A stretch of 64,000 nt of DNA from Diacronema lutheri (lineage: Eukaryota; Haptophyta; Pavlovophyceae; Pavlovales; Pavlovaceae), in contig JAGTXO010000007.1 of assembly GCA_019448385.1 (NCBI GenBank), positions 434,001 through 498,000 of the forward strand. Reading direction: 5' to 3'. Shown here piece after piece: positions 32,001-41,805 of this stretch. The notes under the pieces are model-generated. The model was not told the origin of the DNA, searched no databases, and was given only the letters and a program-made list of their open reading frames with translations. The first letter of the stretch is position 1, and each line of letters opens with the position of its first letter. The translations under genes were made by a program, and so were the position numbers.

Positions 32001-35000
32001 TCGCCGCATCGTTGAGTTGGGCGCGCGGATCGGGCCGGGCGTGCGCGGCGCGCGCGGCACGCACAGAGTCCGGTCCGGCCGCGCCTCGACGGAGGGCGTG
32101 GGCGAGGGCACGGGCGCCGGACGCGACGGCGACGGCGCGCTCGCGCGCACGGCGCCTGACCTAGTGCCCGCGTTCGCCTCGGCCGCGGTGCCCGCGCGTC
32201 GGCACGGCGCGGTTGACGACGGCGACGCGCCCGTTCTGGCGACTGGCGCGCCGGCGGGCCCTGCGGCAGAGACCGCGCCTGACGCCGGCGGCGAGCGCGC
32301 GGGCGACGCGCCGCGCGCCGACGCCGGCGGCGGCGGCCGCGGCGGCGGCGGCGGCGGCGATGGCGGCGGCGGCGCGCGAGGCCGCCCGTACGACGCGCTG
32401 CCAGTGCCCGGCTCGCGCGACGTGGCGCCCATTGGCGGGTTTGCCCTCGGCACGCTCCACGGCGCGGCCGACTCGCCCGTCGCGCTGCTTGAGGCCCTCG
32501 AGCGATGCGCCGAGCGCGCGCTCGCGCCGCCGCTCGTGCATCCGCCATCCGACGAAACAACGCGCGCGCCCGACTCGCCGCGGACGGCGGCGGACGGCAC
32601 GTCGTCACGAGCCGCGTCTCCGGCGCGCCTGGCGCTGCGCTGCGACGTGCCCGCCGCGATCGGCACCGTCGACTTGCTCCTCGCCGCCGTGCGCGTCAGC
32701 CGCCTCCTCCGCCTCCGCTCGCAGCCCTTTGCGATCGCGCTCATCGGCGCGCCCGCGTCCGGCCGGCGCACAGCCGTCAAAGTGGCAGCATACCTCGAGC
32801 GCTTTGTCGTCGCGCACGTCGAGCCGAGCGACGAGGCGTACGGCGTGCACGCCGCCTGGGCGCGCGAGGGTGGCGCCGGCGCCGGCGTCGGCGCCGGCGG
32901 GCCGCGCGCGTCGCCTGCGCCGCGCGGCGCCTTCCGCGCCGATGGCGCCGTCGGTGGCGCGGCTCGAGGTGCCAGCGGCGCTCGCGCGCGATGCGCGAGC
33001 GCGGACGCGGACGAGGCGGCCGCGTGGCCTTTGGCGCAGCTCGCGCGCGCAGCGGCGCTGTGCGCGCCCTCGCCGCCCGCGCCGCCCACGCGCGCCGTTC
33101 TGTTGTGCATCACCGACGCGGACGCGACGGCGGCGCTCGTGCGCGCCGCTGTCGACGACCTCACGGCCGCCGCTGAGTTGGCGGGCGGCACGGTGCGCGT
33201 ATGCGCGCTCGGGCCGCCAGACTGCCGCTTCATCTCGCGCCTGTCCGCGTCGCTCTTCCCGCTCGCTGCGCGCCACGTCGCCGCCGTGCACGTCCCCGCG
33301 CCGAGCCGCGCGGCGCTGCTCGGCGTGGCGCACGCGAGCCTCTGCGCCGCCATCGATGCTGCGGTACCGCCCCTCGCCGCGGCCGGTCCTGCGATTGGGC
33401 CGGCGCTCGTGGCGATCCCGGAGGCGCACGCGGCGCGGCGTGCGATGGCGCACGCGCTCAGCGCCGTCGCCGTCGGCGTGCACCTCGTCGCGACGCGCGA
33501 GCTGTGCGACGCGGAGCGCACGGACGCAGGTGGCGCCGGTGCTGACGACGGCGAGGGCGAGGGTGCAGACGGCGAGGGCGAGGGTGCGGACGGCGAGGGC
33601 GAGGGAACGGACGGCGAGGGCGAGGGCGCCGGCGGTTGGAATGAGGCGAGTGCTGCGCCGACGTCACCGACGACACCGTCTGTGGCGAGCGGCTGGCTGC
33701 CTGGCTGGTGCTCGTCGAAAGGGACGACCGTGTCCAACTGCGCGCTTTCGGAAGGCGCGGCACGCGCGGGCGCCCGCGGCGACGGCGACGGCGCCACGCC
33801 GCGCACGCCGCCGTGCGCCGAGGCGATGCACGGCTACGCGTCGCGCGCACTCGGCGCGAGCGCCGACAGCGGCGGCGGCGCGGCTCGCGCGGCGGCGTGC
33901 GGGCTTGCCGCGCGACCGCCAAACGCCGACGTGGCCGCGCGCTGCGGTGGGCGTGCAACGACGCGCGCGAGCGCGAACAGAGCGGCGAGTCATGCGCCAG
34001 CGTCGGCGCAGCGCGCGGGCTTGGAGGCGCGCGCGCCGCGCGCGGCCGCCGCCATCGGCGCTGGCTGCGACGCGTTCGTGGCGCAGCGCGAGGGTGCGGG
34101 TGAGGACGCCCATTGGTCGGCTGGTGCGGGTGAGGACGCTCATTGGTCGGCTGGTGCGGGTGAGGACGCTCATTGGTCGGCTGGTGCGGGTGAGGACGCT
34201 CATTGGTCGGCTGGTGCGTTGAGCAGATCGACCGTCGCGCGTGCCGGCGGCGGCAGCGCAGCGGCGGGCGCGGACGCCGCGACGGACGCGGCCGCGTTGA
34301 GCGCGGCTTGGGGTGGCGCGCAGCTGCCCGCGCTGCGCGAAATGTGCGGCGCGTTTGGCCGCCTGCTTGTCGAGCGTGCTACCGCGCTCGGCTCGCGCGC
34401 GGCCGCGCTCGGGCGCGCGCTCGCGACGTTGCGTGCGGCGGACGACGCGCAAGGCGACCTTGACTGGCGGCTCGCGGAGGCGCGCACCGAACTCGAGGCG
34501 CAGCTGCACGACAAGGCGCACGTTGCGTTGCAGCTGGCCGCGCAGGAGGAGGCCGTCGATGAGGCGCTTGAGCGCCGGCAAGAGGAGGTGGCCGTGCTGC
34601 GCAAGCTCACCGCCGCGCGCACGGCCGAGCAGCGCACCGTGGCGCGCGGCTTTCAGCACGAGGCACGCTTGCTTCGACGCGCCGTCGCGGCGCTGCAGCG
34701 CGCGCTCACGCCCGACGGGGAGGACGCGCGCTTGCTCGCCGCCTGGCTCGGCAAGCCTGTGCGTGACCGGCCGCCCGTGCTCCACGCCCTCGGCGAGCTC
34801 ATCGCCCTCGCCGCCGCGTCTCTCGCGCCGCGCGCACTCGGCAGCGCGCGACGCGCCGCTGGCGCCGATCGCGCGAACGGGCGTGACGGCGTGGCGATCG
34901 GCCGCGGCCGACGCGTGGCGCCGGCGGGCGCGAGCGGCACAGCCGGCGCGACGACGGTGGTGGCGGGCGACGAGCCGGGCGCAGGCGGCGACGACGCGGC

Positions 35001-36520
35001 AGGGACGGCGGCGGCGGCGGCTGCGAATGCAAAGGCAGAGGCGGCGGCAGAGGCGGCGGCGCAGGAGGCCGCCGCCGCGGCGGTCGCGGCGGCGGCCATC
35101 AGCGCTGCGGCCGCCGCCGTCGCCGCGGCCGCGGACGCGCGGCGCGCGGGCGAGGCCGCTGCCAGTAGCGCGTCGCGCACCAATGCGCCCGCGGCCGCGG
35201 TCGCGGCGGCGACTGCCGCGGCGGACTCGGCGGCCGAGGCGGCGTCCGAAGCGCTCGTGCGCGCGGCGGCCGACTGTTTGGAGCTGCCCGGCGCGCTTGG
35301 CGCGATCGCGGCCGTGCCCGCCGCAAGTCTCTCAGACGCGCAGCTCGGCGCTCTCTGGGCCGTTGTGAGCAACCCAAACGTGTCGGCGGCCTCCGCCAGC
35401 TCGTACGTCCCGCTCGGCGGCGAGCTGGTCGAGTGGGCCCGCGCGCTGCACGCGGCCGCGCTCGCGGAGCGCGCGATGCGCGGCAAGCGGCGACGGCTCG
35501 ACGGCAGCGACGACGACGTGCGCTGCTCGCGCGAGCTGGTCGCCGAGTTGAGCGCCGCCGCGCGCGTGGAGGAGGACCGACGCGCCCGGCTTGACGCAAC
35601 GCTCGCCGCCGCGTCGACGGAATGCGAGCGCCTCGAGGCGGTTGCGAAAGGCTTGAGCGCGCGGCTGCGCGCGTGCCAGCAGCTGCTCGGCGCGCTGCGC
35701 CGGCGCGACGAATGGGCCGCGGTGCGCGACGCCGCCGTCGCCGACCTCGCCACCGTGCAAGCGGACGCGCTGCTCGCCGCTGCTGCGCTCGCGTACGCGG
35801 GCACGCTCCCCGCCGTCGCGCGCGCGCGCATGGCCGACGCGTGGGCGGGCGTGTGCGCGCGCAATGGGTTGCGCGTCGGCGCGGCGTTCGCGCAAGCGCC
35901 TCACCTCGCGCTCAGCGCGTTCGTCCCCGGCGGCGCGCCGCCGCTCGCGCCCGCGCCGCCGGAGGGCGCTTTAGTGGGCGTGGCACCAGAGGCGACGGCG
36001 GCGGGCGCGTCGCCGACGGCCGAGCTCGCCTGGTCGCTGCGCACGCACGCGGTGGGCGCGCCGTGGGACGCCGACGGTGTCGGCGCGTCCATCGACATTG
36101 CGTGCGTCGGCGGCGCGCTCGGCCGCTGGCCGCTGCTCCTCGACGCGCACGGCCACGTCGCCGATTGGCTGTGCCGCGCGGAGGGGGCGCGGCGGCCCCA
36201 CCCGCGCACGGTCACGGTCGGCAGCGGCGCGCGCGCGCGCGGAGGCACGCGCGCGCGCCATCGCGCGACGGCGGGCGGTGTGTCGGAGGAGGATGCCGAG
36301 CTTGCTACTGCGCTCGCTGCTGCACTGCGCGGCGACGGTGGCACGCTGTTTGTGCGCCTCGCGCACGATGGCGGCGCATCGGCTCGGGTCGCGGGCGCGC
36401 CGACGGGCCGCCATCGGCTGGGGCCGCGCCTATCGGCTGGGGCCGCGGGCACCACCGGCGCATCGGCTGGGGCCTTTGGCGGCGGAACGCGCGCCGCCGG
36501 CGCCGACGATGCGGATGCAC

Positions 36521-36560
<40 letters not shown>

Positions 36561-39339
36561 CAGCGAGGGCGGGGGCGAGGGCGAGGGCGCGGCCGCCGCG
36601 GTGGCCGGCGCGGGCGTTGGCGGCGGCGCGCACGACGGCGCCGATTCGCACGGAGAGCTCGCGCGCGCGCTGCAGGCGGGCGCGGGCGGTGGCGCACCGG
36701 CGGCGCTTGTCCTGCCGCCAACCCTGCTCGCGCTGCTGCGCACGCCGCGCGCGACGCCCTGGCGGCTCGTCCGCGCGCGCGCCCGCGCCGGCGCCGGCGC
36801 CGATCGCGCGCGCGCAGGTGCGCGCGCCGACGCGGAGGAGGACGCGCAGGATGGCGACGGCGAGGACAACGAGGTGGTGGAGGAGGGTGGCGACGTTCTC
36901 GGAGCGCGCGGGGGCGAGCGCACGGGCGTTGTGCGAGTGCCGCTCGCCGTCGCGCTCGCCGCCGCCGCGCCTGTGCCGGGCGGCCTTGGAGGCGCGCTGC
37001 TCGGCGGGCATGGCTCAAGCCGCGCGCGCGCTCTCGCATACGCAGCGGCGCGCGCAGCGGCGTGCGCGGAGGCGGGCGGCGCGCCCGAGGTGCTGATGCA
37101 AGCGCCAAGCGTCTTCCGGCTCGTGCTCGTCTACGAGGGCGCCGCGCCGGCCGTGGGCAGTGCGCATGGTGGCGCGTGCGCTGCGCTTCGGCCCGTCGCG
37201 TGCGCGCTGCCTGAAAGCGCGATGCGCGACGTGCTCGAGGCGGCGCTCGTGCGCGCGATCGGCTCGCGCGTGGGCGTTGGCGCGGCCGAGCGCGAGCGCG
37301 GCGCGCGGCTGCGGTGCGCGCTGCAGGCGGGCACGGCGGACGAGGCGGAGGCGCGCGTCCTCAGCGCGCTCGGCGCGCTGCGGCTCGACGCGTCGATCTC
37401 CTCGGCCGCCGTGCGCTCGATCAGCGCGCACGAGGCGGACGCGCTGCGCGCGCGCGCGGCGCTCGGCCGCGCGCTCAACGCGCTCGAGCGCAGCGCGGCG
37501 TTGCACGCGCCGACGCTCGCGAGTGCCGCCGCCGCACGCGGCGCGCGTTTCTTTCGCCTCGCCGAGCGCGCGACGGCGCTGCCCGCGCCACTGCGCGCGC
37601 CGAGCGCGTTCGCGCTCCCGTTCGGCGCGTTCGTGCGCGCGTACGGCGCGCGCGCCGTGCCGGGCGGCGGCGCGGATATGCGCGCCGCCGAGGGCGCGGG
37701 CGCGGGTGCCGCCGCGCGCGCGGCGCTCGACGTAACGGCCAACGGCGGCGGCACGGACGCGCCGGACATGGCCGGTGGTGGGCGCGCGCGCGCGCTCGCC
37801 GCGCGGCGCGAGCACGACGCGGCGCGCGAGCTCGGCGCGCTCGCGCGCGCGATTTCAAACGCGCGCGCTGCGCACGTGATGCGGCTGGCGGGCGTCGGGC
37901 TCGGCGGCACGTACCGCGGCGCGCTCGCGCTCGCGTTCGCTGCCGAGGCGGAGGCGGCGGACGGGCGCATGCCCGCGTGGGCGTGGCGCGCGTTCCTCGA
38001 CGGCGCGACCGGCACGGCCGGCGCCGCAACGGCCGCCGCCGACGCCGCCGACGCCGACGCCGCCGGCGCGCCGCACGCCGACACGGTCGCGGCCGCTGCG
38101 GAGGAGGCGGCGGCGCTCGGCGTGCGGCCGCTCGACGACGACGCAGCCGACGGCGCGTGGCGAGCGCTGCTCGCCGTCGACGTGGATGAGCACGAGGTCG
38201 AGCCGCGCGCCGCGCGCGCCGCGCGATTCGTGCGGCACGCCATTGGCGACGGCGCGTTAGCGGCGGCGCTCGCCGGCGAGCCGGCACAATGGGCGCGGCT
38301 CGCGTCGCCCGGCGCGCCGCTCGTGTGCGTCTCCGCGTCGGCGATCGACGAGGCGGCGCTCGTGGACGCGCTCGAGATCGCGGCGGCGACGGATGGCGCG
38401 GCCGGGCATCTCGCGCGCGCCGTCGTGCGCGCGGGCGCGCGAGCGGTGCGCAGGGCAGCGGGCGCGCTGCTCGACGGCGCCGACGCAGGCGCCGACGCAG
38501 GCGCCGACGCAGGCGCGCCGCCGCCGCCGCTCGTCATCTTCGACGCGGCCGCGGCCGAGCCGGCGGCGAGCGCGGCCCGCGCGCTGCGCGCTGCGCTCGC
38601 GCTCTGCGCCACGCACGGCGCGTGGTTGCTCGTGCGCGACGCGCACGCCGCGCCGTGGGTCGGCAAGGCGCTCGCGCGCGCGCTGCGCCACCTCTCGCGC
38701 GACTCGCCGCTGCCGCCCACGTTCCGCGCGTGGCTCAGCGTCTGTGCGCCAGACGGCGCGGACGGCGCGCCGCGCGCCGAGCCGGGCGTGCGCGTCGCAT
38801 GGCGGCTGCGCGCTCATCTGCCCGGATCGCTCGTCGTCGTGCATGGCGGCGCGTGCGGCGATGGCCTTGCGGCCGCGGCGCGCGACGACGCGCATGCGTG
38901 CGCCGCGGAGGGCGCGCTGCTCGCGGCCGCGGCTGAGCTCACGGCCGCGCCCGCGACGCGGCTGGCGCGCGCGGCGCGCGCGCAGTCGGGCTGTGGGACG
39001 GTGGGCGCGGACGCGCGGGGGCGCGGACGCGCGGCGGAGGACGCGCGCGCGGAGGCGGCGATCGACGCGCTGCGCGGGCTTGGCGAGCGTACCGTCGGCG
39101 CGGCGACCTCGCCGTCGTGGGCTCTGCTCCACCTCGGCTGTGCGGGCCTCGGCGCCGTGGCGTGCGAGCAGGCGGCGCAGCAGCGCGCGGCGCGCGCGGC
39201 GCGCGCGGCGTTCGCGGCGCCCGGCGCGGCGAGTGGCGCGCCACGCGAGCCCGCCGCGCGCGCAGCAGCCGCCGAGGACGGCCGCATGCGCCGCGCCGTG
39301 CGCGCGCCGCGCTCGGCGCGCGCGGCGCTCGACGCATGA
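18025..39339 (+). CDS. Giant, degenerate dynein heavy chain (7,104 residues)
   Basis: One open frame from ATG 18025 to TGA 39337-39339. Dynein heavy chain landmarks occur in the correct order. Linker end LACPRLFALNDAALV is at about 2497 and SAEGEVV at about 2638. AAA1 P-loop GDADGGKC is at 3013 (canonical GPAGTGKT eroded). AAA2 P-loop GPAGSGKT at 3463 is intact, with HASPAVAAR at about 3902. AAA3 GPPASGKA is at 4154 and AAA4 GAPASGRRT at 4908. Stalk coiled coils lie at about 5435-5560 and 5850-5930, flanking a microtubule-binding-domain-like segment. AAA5 GRWPLLLDAHGHVADWL is at 6033 and AAA6 GAWLLVRDAHAAPWVG at 6865. An IQ-like motif (VQALWRGECARR) sits near 949. Heavy chains are normally about 4,100-4,600 residues; this tail is about 2,500 long and low-complexity inserts are frequent. 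The AAA1 erosion suggests impaired ATPase, reminiscent of DNHD1. Hidden in-frame introns are possible. Confidence 0.85.
22918..23093. repeat. Ala/Pro-coding 15-bp repeat region in the dynein tail
   Basis: Degenerate 15-bp units of the form gcgcccgccgccgcc encode A-P-A-A-A repeats about residues 1632-1690 of the heavy chain, probably a flexible linker. Confidence 0.8.
29311..29517. repeat. 105-bp direct duplication inside the dynein AAA2 region
   Basis: Two nearly identical copies starting at 29311 and 29416 each encode PDVGERDGAAGGAGA..., ending in SVRQLGV. The second copy is slightly shorter. They lie within an insertion between the AAA2 Walker B-like region and the HASPAVAAR motif. Confidence 0.85.
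33547..33630. repeat. 21-bp coding repeat, four units (DGEGEG-x)
   Basis: Four units of gacggcgagggcgagggNNN encode an acidic linker downstream of AAA4 in the heavy chain. Confidence 0.85.
34093..34212. repeat. 30-bp coding repeat, four near-perfect units (GAGEDAHWSA)
   Basis: Four copies at 34093, 34123, 34153 and 34183 differ at a single third-codon position. They encode residues 5357-5396, just before the first stalk helix of the heavy chain. The near identity indicates recent expansion. Confidence 0.92.
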
Positions 39340-39536
39340 ACCAAAGACGGCCAGGCTTTGTCGGAACGTGCCAAAAGAAGCCATGGTCAGAAGGCCATGG
39401 CTTTCGTCGGAACCTGCCAAACCAAGGCGGATCACAAAGATGCCTAGTAAGTTGCACGTACTCACGGAAAGTTACATAGGAGCGGGCGGGGGCATTTCCG
39501 CCCAGACCTTGTCAGAACGTCCTCAACCTCGGCCGG
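39340..39536. other. Gap with a hairpin and a 45-bp-spaced repeat after the dynein gene
   Basis: The gap holds a perfect 9-bp inverted repeat, aagccatgg (39378-39386) and ccatggctt (39395-39403), with an 8-nt loop. It also has two copies of a 21-22 nt motif: gctttgtcggaacgtgccaa at 39355 and gctttcgtcggaacctgcca at 39400. A weaker third lies near 39504. It may be a 3' UTR or termination element, or a remnant of a mobile sequence. Confidence 0.7.
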
Positions 39537-40634
39537 ATGTTCGGGCGGCGCATGAGCGGCGCGGCCAGCACACTCTCAGCGCTCATCGCGCTTCTCACGC
39601 CGTCCGTCGGGTGCGGTGCACCGGGGCACGACGACCTCGCGCGTCCGAAGGACTCGCACGCGCGCTTCTCGGGCATCTGGGCCGCACCGTCCGTGCTCGT
39701 GTCCGACGGGCCGTCGGGCGCGCAATTCTTTGACGTGCACGGGCGACACCGCGTCGCGGTGCTGCCGCTGCCGCGCGGGTTGCATGGTGCGGCGCGTAAG
39801 GAGCTCGAGCGCTGCGCCACCGGCTGGCGCGAGATCTATTCGCACGCGGGCGACACGGCGGCGAACGCGTACGCCTGCTACTGGTCGAGCGGCGCGGCCG
39901 AGGCCGCGCTCAACACGCTAAGCCACGACGTGGACGTGTCGCACGTGCTACGCGCAGCGTTTAACATCACCGGCCAGTGCCGCACGATGCTCAACTGGCC
40001 GTACGCCCTGCACGGCTTTCGGCGCTCGTGGGTCACGGCGCTCCACACGTCGATGCCGGCGGACGTGCATCACGCTGACGGGTGCGACACGTACTCGCGC
40101 CCGGCAGGGCACGACTTCTTCACGGCGATCAGCTGGCCGCACGACCGGTGGGAGGCGGCCTGGGGCGGCAACCTCGAGTTTGCTGCGCAGGAGTGCGGTG
40201 GCCCGGCGGACAGCAACCGTGAGGTGTCGGTGCGCACGCCGCCCGCACTCACCGTCGCGCCCGCGCCCGACCGGCTCGTCATCTTCTCCGGACCGCTCGT
40301 CCACCGCGCGACGCAGCCGAGCCGGCAGATGCCGCGCTCCGCGCCGCCCGGCACGCTCGGCGCCGAGTACCCGCGCCTCGCGGCCGTCGAGGGCTGGCGC
40401 TTCTCCGCCGTGCAGCAGCTCACGTGCCCGACCGGCCGCGACCCCGGGCCGTACGTGGCCGACCTGCGGTCGCGCCAGTGGCTCGTGCACTTCGGCGTGA
40501 GCGTCGCGGTCTTTGCACTCTGCATCTGTGCGTCCGACGCGCGCGCGGCCGGCACGGCGCGCGCAGCGGCGCGTGGGTGTGACCAGCCCGACGGACTGAG
40601 ACGGGCACGCGCGAACCGCGGAGACAAGGGCTGA
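39537..40634 (+). CDS. 2OG-Fe(II) oxygenase (prolyl-4-hydroxylase-like), membrane-anchored
   Basis: A single exon of 365 residues. The N-terminus to about residue 27 (MSGAASTLSALIALL, then TPSVGCG) looks like a signal peptide. The double-stranded beta-helix motif is visible: the iron ligands H-x-D in PADVHHADGCD, the strand WEAAWGGNLEF (the usual 'WGGELEF' of P4H-like proteins), and the distal histidine in RLVIFSGPLVHRATQPSR. That segment is followed by an Arg that could bind 2-oxoglutarate. A hydrophobic stretch near residues 316-335 (LVHFGVSVAVFALCIC) is probably a C-terminal transmembrane anchor. An ER/Golgi lumenal hydroxylase is the natural inference; the substrate is unknown. The chosen start is the first ATG; a second Met lies at residue 6. 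Confidence 0.82.
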   Translation: MFGRRMSGAASTLSALIALLTPSVGCGAPGHDDLARPKDSHARFSGIWAAPSVLVSDGPSGAQFFDVHGRHRVAVLPLPRGLHGAARKELERCATGWREIYSHAGDTAANAYACYWSSGAAEAALNTLSHDVDVSHVLRAAFNITGQCRTMLNWPYALHGFRRSWVTALHTSMPADVHHADGCDTYSRPAGHDFFTAISWPHDRWEAAWGGNLEFAAQECGGPADSNREVSVRTPPALTVAPAPDRLVIFSGPLVHRATQPSRQMPRSAPPGTLGAEYPRLAAVEGWRFSAVQQLTCPTGRDPGPYVADLRSRQWLVHFGVSVAVFALCICASDARAAGTARAAARGCDQPDGLRRARANRGDKG

Positions 40635-40823
40635 GGGCCTCAGCGCCCACGTCGCGCGGCAGGTCGCGCGTGAACGCAGACAAGCACCGGACAGGAGCAG
40701 CCTGATCCGCCGCAGGGCGGCCCATGCATGCGAGAGCCCGTGGGCCATGACTGTAATCGTCGACTGCCAACTTGCAAGACTTCGTACCGTACTCGAGCAC
40801 AGAGTCCAACGGCCCACATCGCG

Positions 40824-41483
40824 ATGGCCGCGATCGCGCCACCGGGCAGCTCGGCCGTGCCATCAAAGGCGCTCGAGGCTGCGCCCCTGTCGGGGCTCGT
40901 GGCGATGACGGGCACCGAGGTGCTCAACGCTGCCAACCCGCAGGCCCTCGGCGCCGTGCTCACGACCGGCAGCGTGGACGCGCCGATGCGCTCCGACTGC
41001 GACGAGCAGCTCCTGATCGCCGTGCCGTTCAACCAGCCGGTCAAGCTGCACTCTTTGCTGATCCAGGCGGCGGAGGAGGGTGCGCGCCGCACACGCCGCG
41101 AGCAGCCGAGCGCCGCCCCGCGCGCTTCCCGCCGCCCCGCGCGCTTCGCGCCGACGCGCGCGCCGCGCCGACGCGCCGCTCGGCGCCGCCGCGCAGGCGC
41201 GCCGAGGACGCTCAAGCTCTACGTCAATCGCTCGAGCATGGGCTTCGATGACACCGAGTCGTTCCCGCCGACGCAAGTGCTCGAGCTCTCGCGCTCCGAC
41301 TTTGCCGCCGACGGCTCGGCGACAGTTGCGCTCAACTTTGTGAAGTTCCAGTGCGTGCAAAGCCTGACGCTCTTCATCGCCGACAACCAGCAGGGCAGCG
41401 ATGTGACGGCGCTCGCGCGCCTGCAGTTTGTCGGCATGCCCATCCAGGCGACCAACGTGAACGACCTGAAGAAGCAGGGCTGA
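40824..41483 (+). CDS. PITH-domain protein (TXNL1-like, without thioredoxin domain)
   Basis: Exons 40824-41079 and 41197-41483 give 180 residues. The intron (41080-41196, GTGCGC...GCAG, phase 1) is 117 bp and stop-free. Removing it deletes an Arg-rich stretch and joins LLIQAAEEG to APRTLKLYVN, matching the gap-free course of human TXNL1. Diagnostic segments are SDCDEQLLIAVPFNQPVKL, FPPTQVLELSRSDFAADG, VALNFVKFQCVQSLTLFI and GMPIQATNVNDLKKQG. In TXNL1 the PITH domain docks on the 26S proteasome. Here no thioredoxin domain precedes it, and the 189 bp upstream leave no room for one. An in-frame ATG at 40728 would add 32 unremarkable residues; the 40824 start fits the domain boundary better. Confidence 0.9.
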   Translation: MAAIAPPGSSAVPSKALEAAPLSGLVAMTGTEVLNAANPQALGAVLTTGSVDAPMRSDCDEQLLIAVPFNQPVKLHSLLIQAAEEGARRTRREQPSAAPRASRRPARFAPTRAPRRRAARRRRAGAPRTLKLYVNRSSMGFDDTESFPPTQVLELSRSDFAADGSATVALNFVKFQCVQSLTLFIADNQQGSDVTALARLQFVGMPIQATNVNDLKKQG

Positions 41484-41805
41484 TGCTAGGCGCGCGCGCT
41501 CCGCACGACGGCGCGCGCGCGCGGCACGCCGGGATGACGAGGCCGTCGGCGCGATGCAGCACGATCGCTGCTGCGCGTCGGCACCACGTGACGGGGGCCA
41601 TCGCACGGGCGCAGACCGCCCAGATGCGCCCCCAGAGACGCCTCGCCGCCACCGGTGCCGCGACATCCGATCACCGTGTACAGCACGCTCTCCGCTCCGG
41701 AATTCCGGATGCCAGGCGCGGCGGAACGTGCGGCGGTACACGTCCGTTCGCCTGCCTGAGCCAGGGGCAGTGGCGGTGTTGCTACGTTTGACATGAGCTA
41801 CAAGC
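41484..41805. other. Convergent 3' intergenic region, nothing recognised
   Basis: 322 bp between the PITH stop and the stop of the plastid gene on the minus strand. Only short random frames and GC-rich sequence. Confidence 0.4.

Noticed and set aside
34093-34212. CRISPR-like direct repeats
   Set aside because: Units are contiguous without spacers and lie in frame within a coding region.
41080-41196. Arg-rich insertion as part of the PITH protein
   Set aside because: The segment has GTGCGC and GCAG ends, and removing it restores gap-free alignment to TXNL1; treated as an intron.
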